A stretch of DNA of 64,000 nucleotides from Oreocharis arfaki (taxonomy: Eukaryota > Chordata > Aves > Passeriformes > Paramythiidae). The position numbers were made by a program, and so were the translations under genes. Below the pieces are notes generated by a model, which saw only the letters and a list, made by a program, of their open reading frames with translations, was not told where the DNA came from and did no database searches. Below are positions 43,801 through 58,800 of this stretch, one piece after another. The stretch is taken from NCBI GenBank assembly GCA_013398015.1, contig VZRR01005733.1, positions 27,535-91,534 of the forward strand, in the 5' to 3' direction. The stretch's first letter is position 1. Each line of letters begins with the position of its first letter.

Positions 43801-46800
43801 GCTGTATTTCTTGTTTCACCAAGAGAATGCTGTGTACTTCTGGATACCAGTTGTGAAAATCACTCTTCTTTCTATTTTTGTATGGCGATCATATCCTTTG
43901 GACAGCAGTTGTACTTGGAAAGCAATTGTGTTAGTAGGCACTCTGGTTTTTGTCTTCCGGCTGTGTATTTTTTTATATCAAAAATATTTTCGGATATTTT
44001 ACATATGCTTCTAATAGAACTAATAAAAGTTTAAAACTGCTTAATGATTCATTTTTTGACAATTTTAAATTAAAACTTATAAACTTATATTTTCATTTGG
44101 TCTGTATGAAACAACTGAACCAGGTTAACTTTGATGAGCTGTGGAGAAAGTTTATCACGTACTCGGCTGGTGAGCGGCTCTTTGGATTGCCCGTCACGGA
44201 GTATGAAATTTTGCATAGAGTCAGGTAACTGTGGAAATACAGCTGTCTTAAGTGTGCACTAAGTATGTTAGAAAGCCTTAGGCTTACACCAAAGGAGGAA
44301 ATATTACAGTATACAAGCTTTCCATTGCGTCGAATAAAATAAATAAATACTTAAATAAAAATTTAAAAGTTCTAAGAAATTTCTCAATAAAAAATTAAAC
44401 TTTATTGTTGTGACGTAATGATACCAGATGATTTTACTGGGTATAAATACTATAGAAAGGAGCAATATGCCCTTTCTATGTGTTCTAGACATATAGATAG
44501 AAATAGATATATAAATAGATGAGTAAATACAGTATTATATGTTAAGATACGGTAGAAAGTGAAGAAGAAAATGTAAGGAAAGGTCACTCTATCATGATAT
44601 ATGAAGAATTAATTGACAGCTTTTATGAAAGTCTGAATTTTTTGAGCAGCTGTCCAAATGATGATCAGATTTTAAAGTTTTTTCATCAGCCATTTCAACA
44701 GTTTGCTGGTGATTCATGCCAGATGAGGATCTCACTGTTTCTGGCTGGTTTTACATCAGAGTTTTAGTTCAGATTCAGAGTGTGCTTCTAAGTAAATTGA
44801 CTGCTTTTTTCCACTTGCCACGCTCTGCTTTGCATTGCAGAGCCAGCTCAGGACATATGACCCTGGCTTCTTTTGGACTAATGAGAGTTTTGGAGAACGT
44901 TAGAGGCAAAAGCAAAACTTCCCCCAAATATATTTAGTGGGAATATTAGGTCCTTATCACCAACCACCTGCTCTTTCTTGTGGATTTTTTTAATGAAAGA
45001 TTCTTTTCTACATTAAGAAACATACTCTAATTGTCTACCTCTACTTTATGAATCATTATTACAAATACCATGTATTTAAATATTGTGAGATATCCGGAGA
45101 GCTGATTGACGTTATTGGCATAATTGCTTTTTTTTTCCCAGGAAGGAGTTAGGTTTGCTTCAGAAATTGTATGGCTTATATGATACTGTAATAAGCACTA
45201 TCGATGGTTATAATGACATACTTTGGACAGAGATAGATATTGAAAAAATCACTACTGAACTTATGGAGTTTCAAACCAGGTATGTTTAACATAGTAACAG
45301 ATGTTAAATGCATTAAGTGAGTTCAGTAAATCCATTGATGTATTTAGCAAAGCTTCCATGAATAAGGTTTATTGTAAAAGATAAGATTATTCAAGAAGGA
45401 ATGAAAGACCACCATACTTTCACTCAACCAGCCTTTTACCTGTAGCTTTGATAGTCGAAGGACATGTGATCAGTCAAAGTGTTGATCTTGTTAGCTAAAC
45501 CAACCAAAAGGTTAGGAGAACTGAAATTTTATTTGGAAAAGGGAAGTTCTTCAACTGGGATGATTAGCCCACTGATTTTAAGTTTTGAATACAAGAATAA
45601 CAGGTGCAAAATTCTTTCCCCCTCAGAGAAAGGCAGGCAGGTGTTAAACATCCAGTTTGGCATCAAGCAGGGAGCTAAACCAACATGAATATACTGGCAA
45701 CCACCCAGCACTGACATAGCTCTGAGCCACACACATGCTGCTGTATCGTTCCTGGTTACCGGGAATATGAAATTATATCAGTGAGAGCTAGAGAAACAAG
45801 TGATAAAGGATGCAAAACCAGTGATTTATTGTTTTTCCTGATAAAGTACATCCTTATCATTTGTAATAGGGCATCATTGTGGTAGGTCACCTGCTCAGTT
45901 CTTGGTGTGTTGGCTCTCTAAAAGTGTGGTCAAAGAGGTGGATATTTATTTATCTGTTCTCAGGCTTTTTTCTGCATTAGAAGTATATAATTTTCATTAG
46001 TGAATGGTTTCAGAACCACTAACCAAAAGTGGAGGAGGCAGTCATATTTATCTCATTTTCATGTCTGTCTCCAAATTGGTATGTTAATAAATGCCATGCG
46101 TATTACTGGTGTTTAAATTGAAGAAAATACTGTATTTGTACGAGGATTTCACATGTGAAACTAATTTTTCTTTTTTTTTTCTTTTCCAATAAAGAGTTTC
46201 TGATGATAAGCAGAAAATAACTATGTTTTAATCGAAATTACAGTAATTTTTTTTTTAATTGGCAGGGAAAATATCAGTTTGAGACTATTAAATATTATGA
46301 CTTGTAAGTAGGGCATTTGTATTAGTTTTTCCTAAACAGGTAGGCTAGGTGACATAGAAAATGTTGCCCTCAATACAATCCACTTCATAGCTCCTTGTTT
46401 AAACTATTGTTTAAACAATTCTATTTTGACATAAAAGGCATTTACTACCGTATCGCTTTAATTTAACTGCAGGTGCCGTAGACTACCTAAAGGCCTCCAC
46501 CACTGGCAAGCGTTTTCAGATCTCAAGAAAAGAATTGAGGATTTTATTGAGTGTTGTTCTTTGCTGGAAATGATGTCTGACAAAGCAATGAAGCAAAGAC
46601 ACTGGGATCGTATTGCTGAAACAACGGGACATCAATTTGATGTAGAATCTGAAACCTTTTGCCTTCGAAACATCATGGAAGCACCAATTCTTCAAAATAA
46701 AGAAGATATCGAGGTAGGAACATACATTTTCCCCCTCCTTTTTCATTTCATATTGTCAGCAAAAATAATGTGATTGCTTGTAAAATGGTTACCGTCTTTA

Positions 46801-49800
46801 AAAATAATTGCTTCATCAAAGTCCTTGACTCTCAATCAGACCACAGTAGTTTAAGACAATTTGTGTTTTATTTAGAAGCTCGTACTATGTGAGTAATGAC
46901 AGAGGTAGCAGCTGAAATTGCTAGACACTTATTTTTAGATAATCTCTTCACATTCTTCCTGCCATTATTTTTTATAATTTTCTTAGCTCTTTTTAAACAG
47001 GAAAAAAATCTTCAAATAAAAATTCACGTGATCATGGTCACCTTATTTTTTGCCTCTTTTGTTGCTTTATAATTTTGTAGATAAATCAGAAAATTTACAT
47101 GAAGACTTCATGCTTAATAATATTTCATATTAAGACTTTTCTACATTATTATGCCTTCTTTTGGACCACACAACTTCAAAAAACACACTATATAACTTGT
47201 GAAAACTCAGCAGAGTTTCCATGTTTCATGTGGTAAAGACATGTGCAAGAAGTTATTATATCTATACTTGATTTACATGGAAGCATTCCAAGGTGATCTG
47301 TGTAATTTTGAATTAAGCTCTGATTTGAGTTGAACATTGGGCTTGACCTCTCCAACTCAAACTATTCTTAGATTTTGTGGTTCTATAACTGAAATGTGTT
47401 CTGAGTCAGAGTTCATTTAGTGATGAGTCTATATCACTATCCCTCCTCAGCCTTGTAGAAACTATGATCCAAAAATCTTTTTACACAGAAATGAAAAAAT
47501 GTGAAGCCACAGAAAATATATATCCATCGATTTCCATGTGTGCTTTTTTCAGTTATCCATACACATAATTTGAGCAAGCAAAATTCGGAGTGTGATATCT
47601 GCAGTTTTAATAGTCTATGACTAGATGTGCAGTATTAGGAAAGATTTCATTTCACAAGATTAGAGAGTCTAAAAAGTGATTCTTTCTTTGCAGGATATAT
47701 GCATATCTGCTATGAAGGAAAAGGATATAGAAGCCAAACTATCTCAAGTAGCTGAAACCTGGGCAGTCCAAAGTCTGAGCTTTTCACAGTTCAAATCAAG
47801 AGGAGAGTTACTGTTAAAGGGAATTGAATCAGCTGAAATTATGATACTGATGGAGGACAGTTTAATGATTCTTGATTCTCTACTGTCCAATAGGTACTTG
47901 GAATTGTTCATGTATGGCATTTTCAGAAACACACTGCAGTAGCAACGATACTATTATTGAGCTAAATCAGCAGTAAATTCGAACTAAATATTTTTTTAAT
48001 GAAAAAAAGTGTTACAAGGCCTAATGAAAAACATCCTTATGTGAAAGACTTCCATGCACATTCAATTGAGACAACTTTCATCTCAATGTACTTGTATGTA
48101 ATCAAGCTGCTAAAATCTTTCCATGAGGTTGTTCTTATTCTAAGTGAAACAAGAGTTAGTTTGTTCTGGGGTTGGGGTTTTTTTCACCACTGTAAGAATT
48201 TTTTTTATAATAGCTTTATTTAGAATTAAATAATTTATGCTTCTCATCCTCTTTCAGATACAACACAGCATTTAAAAAGCAAATTCAGAGCTGGGTTTAT
48301 AAACTAAGCAACTCTTCACGCATAATTGAAGAATGGCTGGTTGTGCAGAACCTCTGGATTTATCTTGAAGCTGTTTTTGTAGCGGGAGATATTGCAAAAG
48401 AGTTACCCCAGGTAAACTTTACAATGCTTGCCTATTATCGTATATGAAAAGCTTTCTGTGCAATAATTTTCTACATAACATGCTTTGGTTTTCCTCTATA
48501 TAGGAAGCAAAGCGTTTTCAGAATATTGACAAATCTTGGGTAAAAATAATGCAACGAGCTCACGAAAATGCAAACGTAGTTGCCTGCTGTGTTGGAGATG
48601 ATACCATGGAGCAACTTCTCCCTTATTTACACGAACAGTTGGAAGTGTGTCAGAAGTCACTTACAGGGTATGAATTGTTTGTTTTTTAAACCTTTATTAT
48701 GTTGTAAATAATTTGTATGAAACAGTAATTGTATTTCAGTCTTACACCCATATATAGAAAAAATTACAACTTGAAATAGTTTAATTAAAAAATTTGTTCA
48801 ATTTTAAAGATATTTAGAGAAGAAAAGACTGCTGTTTCCAAGATTCTTTTTTATTTCTGATCCTGCGCTTGTTGAAATTCTTGGACAAGCAAGTGATTCT
48901 CATACAATCCAGGTACAAAATTAGTGATTTCTTTCTACTTATATAAAAAAATTGAATATGGAGGAGCATTTAATAAAATGGGATGCGAACATTTTCTTTT
49001 TATAAAGTTTGCTTGAAATAAGATTGTTTTCCTACTCTCTGTTTTTCAACAAAATGTGAAATGGATACCTGTAATTCAAAACAATCTTCAGGATCCAGAA
49101 CACTAGAACATGATTTCATCAAATGATCTGCTGGTGGTTTCTTTTGCAACTAAACTAATAAAAGCCTCAGAATACTGTGAGGCTTTCCTGCTTTGCATAT
49201 TGCAAAATTCATCCAGCTAGTCTGGGTTGTTACTGAGGGTTGATTAAGATAAGCCAGTTGATTTCTGCTGGATCATCTCTGGAAACTGTAAAAACACAGT
49301 AGACTGAGATAAAATTCTATACAACCATTTCTGTAATCATTACCTACAGATGTCCAGAAATTCATCTGTAGGTTCAGACAAACTTTCGCAGGATAATCTT
49401 ATTTGAGATGCTTTTTTCTGTTTGCTGATGCTAAATATTTACATTGACTGATTCCCGAATTATCCTTGCAGCCACATCTGACTTCCATATCTGACAACAT
49501 AAATGAAGTAGAGTTTCACCCAAAGGATTATGATCGCATACTGGCAGTCATATCAAGAGAAGGAGAAAAAATTTCAGTAATTATCTGATTTTTTTTTCTA
49601 GAAACATAAATAGATAAATAATTTTATTATTGCATATATAATATATATTAAGGTGAATTATTGTTAATTATAAATAAATGTTTAAAGGATTGTTGTTAAT
49701 AAGACTAGAATATGTCTTCACGCAATAAATTTCTTGGATATTAATTGGAGTAAAATCTGTAGCTGTCATGAATAGAAATTTAGTAACTATGTAGTAACTC

Positions 49801-52800
49801 ATTCTTGAAGAGAAGGTTGGTAACTATGTTCAATTTTATACCTTCTACTTTCAATAATTTTATAGTTGGACACTCCAGTGCTTGCAAAAGGACCAGTAGA
49901 ACTTTGGTTGAAGATTTTATTGCAAGTTCAGCAGAAGTCATTGCATGGCATAATTAGGGCAGCATTTTACCAAATTAGTGACCCAGGATATCAGTTGCTG
50001 AGTTTTCTTAATCAATTCCCAGCACAGGTAAGAATACGAGATGTGGGGGGGTGTGTGCAGTTGGGGTTGTATATGGGGGCAGGTGGAAGGTGAAGAGCGT
50101 GTGGGATTGCCTGTATGAGGAAGTTTTCATAGAGGAAACAAGGGGAAGGATCTGGTCGGTAGAAGGCAATCCTTAATCACTTTAATTTTGGTACCCAGTA
50201 TATAGCATGATATTTTTCTTGCCATCTGCTTTAAATTTAGTTTTTTTTGTTCTCTTGGCGAATATGAAGTAGAGCTTGTAGTTTCTGTAATGGGTATTGA
50301 ATTCCTTTCAGCTGCAAATAAAATTGCATGTGCAGATTGATTTCACTCATAATTTAAGATTTCAGGAGCTATGATTATGATTTTTCATCTCATCATTTAC
50401 AAGATTCAACTACTAGTTCATGTATTTGTCACTATGATAGTGCAGTCCTAGTACAGGGCTATGTTGAAGGGTTCTAGAATCTCCTCCACCTTACTGATAA
50501 TTCATAAATTTCATTAAAGAGTAATGATCTGTTTCCCATCCTGTATGAATTCCGAATCTGTAATTTGCTAATTGGTACAGTGTTGGGCGTAATTTTTAAT
50601 AAAAATTCTGCAGATATTAAAACTGGCCAGTATGTTGCTATTTTTTAAAAATCATTAAATTTCAATATTTAGTAGAATTATCTTAAAGTATTTATATAAT
50701 TGTGTGTTGTCTCAGCAGCGTTTATTTGAAAATTTTCACTACCTTTAACAAATAAGGACTGTCTTGTTTGCATGTCAGACATTTTGGTGGGGCTTTATTA
50801 CCATTGGCAAAGATCTTTTTTCACGTCTTGCTAATACAAACGTTCTTATGTTCAAAAAATTGTTTTTGTTAGAAGGGTTTGGCCAAGAAATTTTTACAAA
50901 GTAAAGCTGTGTTACAGAAGAGAGAAGAAATTGGGCAAAATACTGACAAATGAAATGTTTTCTTTAAACTGCCTTTTTCCTGGCTTAGAAGCTGCTGTTA
51001 CAGCTGGCATGAAATAGTCACATCCAAATATTTATTTTGTTTATTTTTTGTTTTCCTTTGACTAATTGGTCATTCTAAAATTGATTCTTTTGCACTCTAC
51101 TTATGATATCTCACCATTTTAAAATCATCAGGCTATCTTCTCGTACGAAAACTCTGTAACCATGAGCTCACTACAACCACAGGGAGCCAGAAAGTAGAGA
51201 GAGATGTTGAGTAAAATTTTTAGGGCTTGGTATTTTGTGAATATAGAAATGATGGGAATAAAGGGAATAAAGGGATACAGTGCTCGTCTATCATTTTTTG
51301 TTGTGAGTATTTTAAATCAAAACCAAACTGAGACAGTAGTTTATGCACAACATCCTATAACTCTCTAGATTGATTTGGAAGCAAAATAACTTTTAGTTCA
51401 ACGTTCTCTAGCTGTACTCCAGTCATGACAGAATGTTAGAAGGCGAGCCATCCCGTGGTCAGTGAAAATGCACAGCATTTTAATGTTCTTTAATTAGTTA
51501 CAAATTGGCAATGGGAAATTTTCAGAAGGTCTTCTCCCCCCTGAGCCAGTTTAGATTTGTATTCCTGGAGTAAAGGATTAGAAGTGAAACTGACCCTAGT
51601 CCTTAGTTTGTATCTCACTGTGTGGCAAATGTTAGTAAAATTTGTAAGTGCCTTTTCAGCAAGTTGTGCAGCAGAGCCAATTAATTCAGGTGTGGTGTCC
51701 TGGTGAGATAGATTCATGTTGGATATAGTGGTATTTTGGAACTGTCTACACCATAATTTATTGTTCCTGTTATATCTAAGGCTTCTATAGCACAGCTGGA
51801 GTTCAACAAGTGATTAGCTTGTGTATTTTTCATGTATTACATTTTTAGGTTGGATTACTGGGAATTCAAATATTGTGGACACGTGATGGAGAAGAAGCTC
51901 TGCGCCATGCTAAGGACGACAAAAAAATCATGGATGTAACCAATGCTAGATTTCTGGATATTCTGAATACGTTGATCAGCCAGACCACGCAGGATCTCTC
52001 AAAGTTTGAGAGAGTGAAATTTGAAACACTTATTACCATTCATGTGCATCAGCGTGATATTTTTGATGATTTGGTAAAGTATAGATTTTTGATTTCTGAC
52101 AACTAAATGCATTTTCTATCATAATACACTTTCTTATATGTGGTAGCTACAGTTACATGTGTATGCATATGTAAGAGAAAGATGTCCATATTTTTACCGC
52201 AGTAAAAATAATACAATTTTGCTTAAATTAGAATAACATTTGTTAGTTCTCCCAACTAAATATTTTTGCCAAATGTTTACACTTTTCCTAGGATGTTTAA
52301 ATTTTCCATGCCTTCCTATAGAATTTTTTTTTGGTAGACAAAACTTAAAGTATTTCCTTCCTTTGAAATCCAGTTGTACTACTCTTTCTTGCACCATGTA
52401 AAAAGCTGAGACTGATGAGTGTGCTGTAACTCTAACATCACTTCCTCATGACTTTACAGAAGCACAGTTGGCACACAGCTGCACCTTCCCAAGGAGTCTA
52501 CACGGAACGCCAACAAACAAAAAACCTACTAAAATCAGCAGATATTTGAGACTTTTGAGACTGTGCTAAATTGTTACCGTTCCTTTATTCTTTGAGGAAT
52601 GCCATCCTTCAGCACTGTCCCTCACATATTTCCAGAGTCTTTTTAGATTACACAGCATTTTCTTCTATGCCTCTGTCATGTCCTTCCCTCATCATGCCCT
52701 TTGTTGCAATGTGTTTGGTGGATTTAGTGGTACGCTGTTCGCATTTCTCACTCGGAGAGTGGGCTGTCCTACCAAAGCAGTTTAAGACTTATTTGATAAC

Positions 52801-55800
52801 ACAGATGTTGGGATGATCGGGTTACGTGATCAGGATGTTTTTTAGTATCAGTATAGCATACATCTGAACATGTTATGTGATACTTAATGTATTTAAGTTT
52901 ACTTATGCAGGAGCTGTAATCTGAGTAATCACTCATTATTCACATACAAATCAGCATTTTATAACAATTGGTAAAGGCAATAAATGTAGTTCCTCGGTTA
53001 TGACACACACTTTTACTTTCTTTTAAGGTAAAAATGAACATCAGAACACCAACTGATTTTGAGTGGTTAAAGCAGTCTAGATTCTACTACAAAGAGGATT
53101 ATGATCACGTCATCGTAGCAATTACAGATGTTGATTTTATTTACCAAAATGAATTTCTGGGTTGCACTGATCGTCTGGTTATAACACCTCTTACAGACAG
53201 GTTAGAAAATCAATTCTAGATAAGGAGTACTTTTAATATCTAGAGTGTTTGTTTATTTAACGTTTATCTTTGAAGAGATACAATCTGAGTTAAATCCTGT
53301 GTAGGCTAGACCATTCATGAAAACCTTCTCATACAGTTGTTTAATATATTCTTTTAGAAAAGGTAAAATAGAGTCTCACTAATCTGTACACCATTGCCCA
53401 GTCTTAATAAGAACATTTAGTAACGGAAATTCACTGTTTTATGTTTATATAGTAACATCTAGTTTAGCAGTACATTGAAGAGAAGATTAGGTCAAATATT
53501 TCTAATTTTGTAATCAGAGAATCTCTAAAGATTCTGTGGCGTCTTTGAAAGCCTAAGAAAAAGTCCTAACTATATGCACTCACCTTCCATTCTTCTGTAG
53601 CCAGGCAAATAAATGGCCATTTTGTTTCAAATATGGCTTAACAAAGAACTATATTCCTTTTTTTCTCTTGGGAATTTCTTTGCTTCCTTCCTTGCCCATT
53701 TTTTCTCTCCATTTGATCCTTTCTTGAGATGTCACTTTTAAGCAAATGAGGAAATAGAAGACCGAGAGATACTTCACTTGCAAAAAGATCCCCTCAAGAA
53801 ACAAAAATAACTTCCAACCTGCAATCATTTACTTTGAAATCTGTGTGTGTATGTGCTTCTACAACTTTTTGAATACCTTTGTTTCTCCAGAAGAGGTAGA
53901 GCTGCTATTGTGACAATATGGAAAGTTCAACAAATTTCTGCTGTGAACTGTATTGCCCTCAGCAAATGAGTATTTTTGATGTAAAATTGTTAAAATCTAC
54001 CCCAAAATTGATTGAAGTAGAACTGCCCAGACAAAGCTTCAGAGTTTCTTATCGTATAGAAAGCAAGAAAGTTCCTGCAGTGCAAGTCGAGCATAATAAA
54101 TTACAGTGATTCAAACCAAACTGAGGAACTAGTTAGCTATAAAACTCTGTTCAATTATAGATTAAAACCGGAAATACTTCAGTTAGAATGTGTCCAAACT
54201 GTATTGATTTGACAGTGAAGATACCCCATTGCTTAATTCCTTTAGCATTACTCTTCCATACCTTGCCATGAACGAAAACCAAAACTAAGGCTCACATATA
54301 AGTAAACTGTAGTCTAGACCTTTTAAGGCTTAAAAAAAAAAGGGTAAAGCTTAGGATCCTTTTTTTCCTAGAATTGTAACTATTTCTTACACACAACTGG
54401 GGAGAATGCCATCCGTATATCCTTATTCTTTCACATTTGAGGATGTAGTCAAAGGCAACATAATTAAATGTATACAGGTTAAGGTGCTGCAGAGTATGAC
54501 ATAGCAGAATTCAGCAGCAGAATGTGCTCTTTGCAGCTGCCAGAAAAGTTAGTGAGAAGTACCTTTATGGGATATGCATCGATTTTTTAGCTTGTTAACA
54601 CTAGGGTTTATTTCTTTTGTTGTTTGTTTGATTTGTTGGGGTTTTTTTCTTCTACAAGTAGCGTTTAAATGCTCTATTTTGTGCTTTTTACCTCTCTGAA
54701 TTTCTTGCACTGAAATCCATGGAACTGCCTTATGAAGAAGTAGCATTTCATCACAGGGGCTGTAAAATCTATTGCACAACTTGATCTGTATTTTATATAT
54801 ATGCACTTATATCTTTAATACAATTTAATTAACATCAATTAATATTTGTAGGTGCTATATAACTTTAGCGCAAGCTTTGGGAATGAACATGGGAGGAGCT
54901 CCAGCAGGACCAGCTGGAACTGGTAAAACAGAAACAACGAAAGACATGGGAAAGGCTCTGGGAAAATACGTAGTAGTCTTTAACTGCTCTGATCAAATGG
55001 ACTTCAGAGGTTTGGGTAGGATTTTCAAAGGTAAGATTTCTTCAAGTTGGATAGAAGAGACTTCCACAGGTCATTTAGCGGGTGCAGGTAGAGCAGGGTG
55101 CTCAGTACCTTCTTCGTGTTGAGTTTTGACTGTCTCCAGAGATGGATGTTCTGAAACACCTCTGCTCAAGGGTTTTGACCATTCTCATTCTTACATTTTT
55201 TATACTTCCACTGGCTTGGAATCTTCCACACTGAAACATGTGTCCATTGTCTCCTCTTCTTCCTCTGCACCTCTGAGGCTCCAATTTCTCAATGCCTCCT
55301 ATTATTGAGTTGTAGCAGCAATAGGCTTTTCCCTTCGCTTTCTCTTCAGGCTCAGCAAATGGTGTTCTCTCAGCTTCTCTCTTTGTGTCATGTCCTCCCT
55401 CCAGCCACTGACCATCACAGCAGCCACTTGGTGTCCTCACGTGGATATATCAATGTCTCTCCCCTGCTGGGAAACCCCAAAGTGAGCATGGTACTGCAGC
55501 TGCTCTCTCCCAAGTGCAGAGTAGAGGTGAACAGTGATATGCCTCACCCTGCAGGCTACACTCTCACCCACTATGCAGCTGGCTTCTCTCGTTACAAGAG
55601 TAGAGATTCATGCTTAATCAGTTGTTAAATGGAACAGCAGGTCGTTTTCTGCAAAACTGCTTTGCAACCAGTCAGCACAGAGCTTGTACTGCTGCATGGA
55701 GTTATTCTGTTCTAGGTAGGGGACTTGAACGTCATGAGATTTCTGTCAGCTCGTTTTTCAGAGTAATGGTATTGTATGTATTGGGAAGCAAGGGGCATAA

Positions 55801-58800
55801 AAGTGGCTAAAGCTGTGGGTTTATAAACATATTGCCCATTTGAAAGTCATTAAAATTTTAGAAAATCTTTGAGTGGCAAAATTCATGACAGAATGTCTTT
55901 AAAGTGATTTAGCCTTAACTGCACAACACGAATAAACCCTTAATGACTTGCATAAATTATTCACAATTAAATAGCAAGCTTTCAGTATACATGGAAGAAA
56001 ACCATGGCTTACTGGTACATTAATATCATTTGGGAAAAAACATTGTTAGAAATTTTCTTATAAAACATTGTGAAAAGAAAACCAATTCTCTTAGGTGCTA
56101 CTACATACATGTTACTTTTCCAAACAGAAATTAGGCAACTGTGAAAATAATCCTGTACAAATATATTCTTGTTATTAATATAGTACTTCTAGATTTCTAT
56201 TTTCATTTGTTTTGCTTTCTCTGGGTTTCTCTTTTTTTTCATATGCATATCCACAATTTGAATGTTGTTAATATCCTGTAGTACTACACGTGAGACTTGT
56301 TTAATAGGGACTTAAAATGGTAAAATAAAAACCATGACATTTTTTGGGTGACATTTAGGACTAATTTTTGTCCCTCTAAGTCACTTACTTTCAATTTTTC
56401 AGACTAGAAGTACAGCTTTTTGAAAATAATTGAATGGTGCTCTACAACAAGGCTACACTCACAGAATGATCTGTATAAAATATTTACCAAATGCCTCAAC
56501 TTATCAAAATTATTTTTTTAGGGCTTTGATTCCCTTTTAAGCATTGTGTATAAATCAACTAATATTAATTCAGACAGGTATGGGAATAGTTGGGTGGATT
56601 GGAGGAAGATAGGTCTTGACCACAGGGCAATAAATAAAACTAATACGATTTAATTGCTTGCAGGAAAAGTAATTTAGCTCAGATATTCAAATATGCTTGA
56701 AGGACAAGGGATAATATTTTTTTCTTTCCCTGTTTTAGGTCTTGCACAATCTGGATCTTGGGGATGTTTCGATGAATTCAATCGAATTGAGTTGCCTGTC
56801 TTGTCAGTAGCAGCACAACAAATTTATATTATTTTAACAGCAAGAAAAGAAAAAAAAAAGCAGTTCATTTTTGCTGATGGAGACTGTGTAGATTTAAATC
56901 CAGAGTTTGGAATTTTCCTAACTATGGTAAGTGCAGTAATAATTTTAAAGTGACAAATTATACTACATAGAGGTTAAGCAAAAAGGTGAAAATAACTGGT
57001 TTTACTAATAAATTGATGTCAGTATAGAATTAGACTGAAGTGCACAATACATAAATAATATGATTATTCATAAATGGCATGCCTAATTTTGACTTTAATG
57101 TAATTGAAAGGGTTCAATGTCCCTTCATTGCTGTATCACTATTCACCATGCAGACTAAGAGTTTGGCCAAACTTGCAGAATTCTCTGTGCTCACTGAGAG
57201 GACTGAAACACTAATACGCTTTGCTACCAATAATAATGCATTAGTAATGCACTAACGCTTCAATTATATTAACATATTAGTAGTTTAATAGTATTAATAC
57301 TTTAATAGTATTAATGAGAAAGATATTGTAGGGAGGGGGGGAGAAAGAACATTCACTGGAAGGAGATATAAGAAAGATATTTTTCAGAGACACAGGTCTT
57401 GACTAATGGGTACCTACATGGATATGTAAAAATTCTTCCATCTCCCAGAATATTAACTTTTTAGAATATGCTGTCTTGTTGCCACAGGATTCTTGAGGCT
57501 TCATAGCACTATTTCCTGTAATCTCATGGGCAGGAAATTTTAAAGTGTAGGTTTCCTAATGCCAAGGCTGATGGCAATCCAAGATTACTTTATCGGAGAT
57601 TAAAATTATAATAATTGATAGGCAAGACTTTGAACTTGTCTAAGTATTTATACATGCATTTATTTTTATTGAACAATAAAAAGGAGGCTATTTTGACAAT
57701 TGTAAATAATAATGATGCATTATATTTTCTTATTTAGAATCCTGGATATGCTGGACGCCAAGAACTACCAGAAAATCTCAAAATTCAGTTTAGAAGTGTT
57801 GCAATGATGGTTCCAGATAGACAGGTATAATTCCTGACTAAACTGAAAGGAAAAATGTATTTTAATTTGCTGACCTGTCTTCAGGAGAAACTAATGGAAT
57901 TTCTACAAATAATTGTATTCCAGATAATTATAAGGGTTAAACTTGCAAGTTATGGATTTATTGATAATGTGGTCTTGGCTAAGAAATTCTTTGTTCTTTA
58001 CAAACTTTGTGAGGAGCAGCTCACTAAACAGGTAATGTTATGCATTCCCTTTCTCTTTGTCTTCATATTTACACAGTAAAACCTCCTACTTTCTGGGTTC
58101 TGCAGATTGTTACTGAAACACCAATTCCATACCTTTTACAAAATATTGAATTACTTTAAATGTAATTTAAACAAATACCTCTATAAAATTTCTGAATAAA
58201 TTACTGCATTAATTCATGAATATGTAGTCATATATGCACCTTTTTTTGATAAAAATTATGCTTTTTAGTTAGTTGCAAGTGCATGAGGTTCTCTGCCTAA
58301 ACATGTCAGCCAGACAAAAATTATCCCAGTCATATAAATTGTCTGTAAGAATTATCTAGGGCTGGGGTAAGTAGCTGGAAATTGGAAGCTGGAAACCACA
58401 GGAGAAATGCCTAGTTTGATTTAAGTTGCTCATGTCCCCACAGCACTGCCTTGATCTGAAGTCTGGGCTTTAAGATGCCTTAGTTGGGAAGACACGGTCT
58501 AGAATGGAACTATTAGTTGTTAGAACCCTGCTATTCACAGCTATAAAATATTTGCTAAATGGCATGATAAACGGTTAAATCAATTAAATTTAAATTAGAA
58601 AAGAAAAACCTTATAGCACACACACATCTTCCTGAAAACAACTTTATTACCCTCAATTTATTTGAACAGAATAATTCCTAAGCAACAGCAATAATTCCTA
58701 TTTCAGCTACGTTTTCCAGGCAGGACAACTGTACTATGCAATGTACAAGTAAAGCTTGATATATTGATGAAATACAGTTAGAGAACTTGTTACTGATGCA

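Larger units (their letters stand above)
41482..44123 (+). other. DNAH8 introns 29-31 around exons 30 and 31
   Basis: Outside exons 30 and 31 no repeat or RNA gene was identified. Short open frames here (for example 43783-44034) are random-like. Confidence 0.5.
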
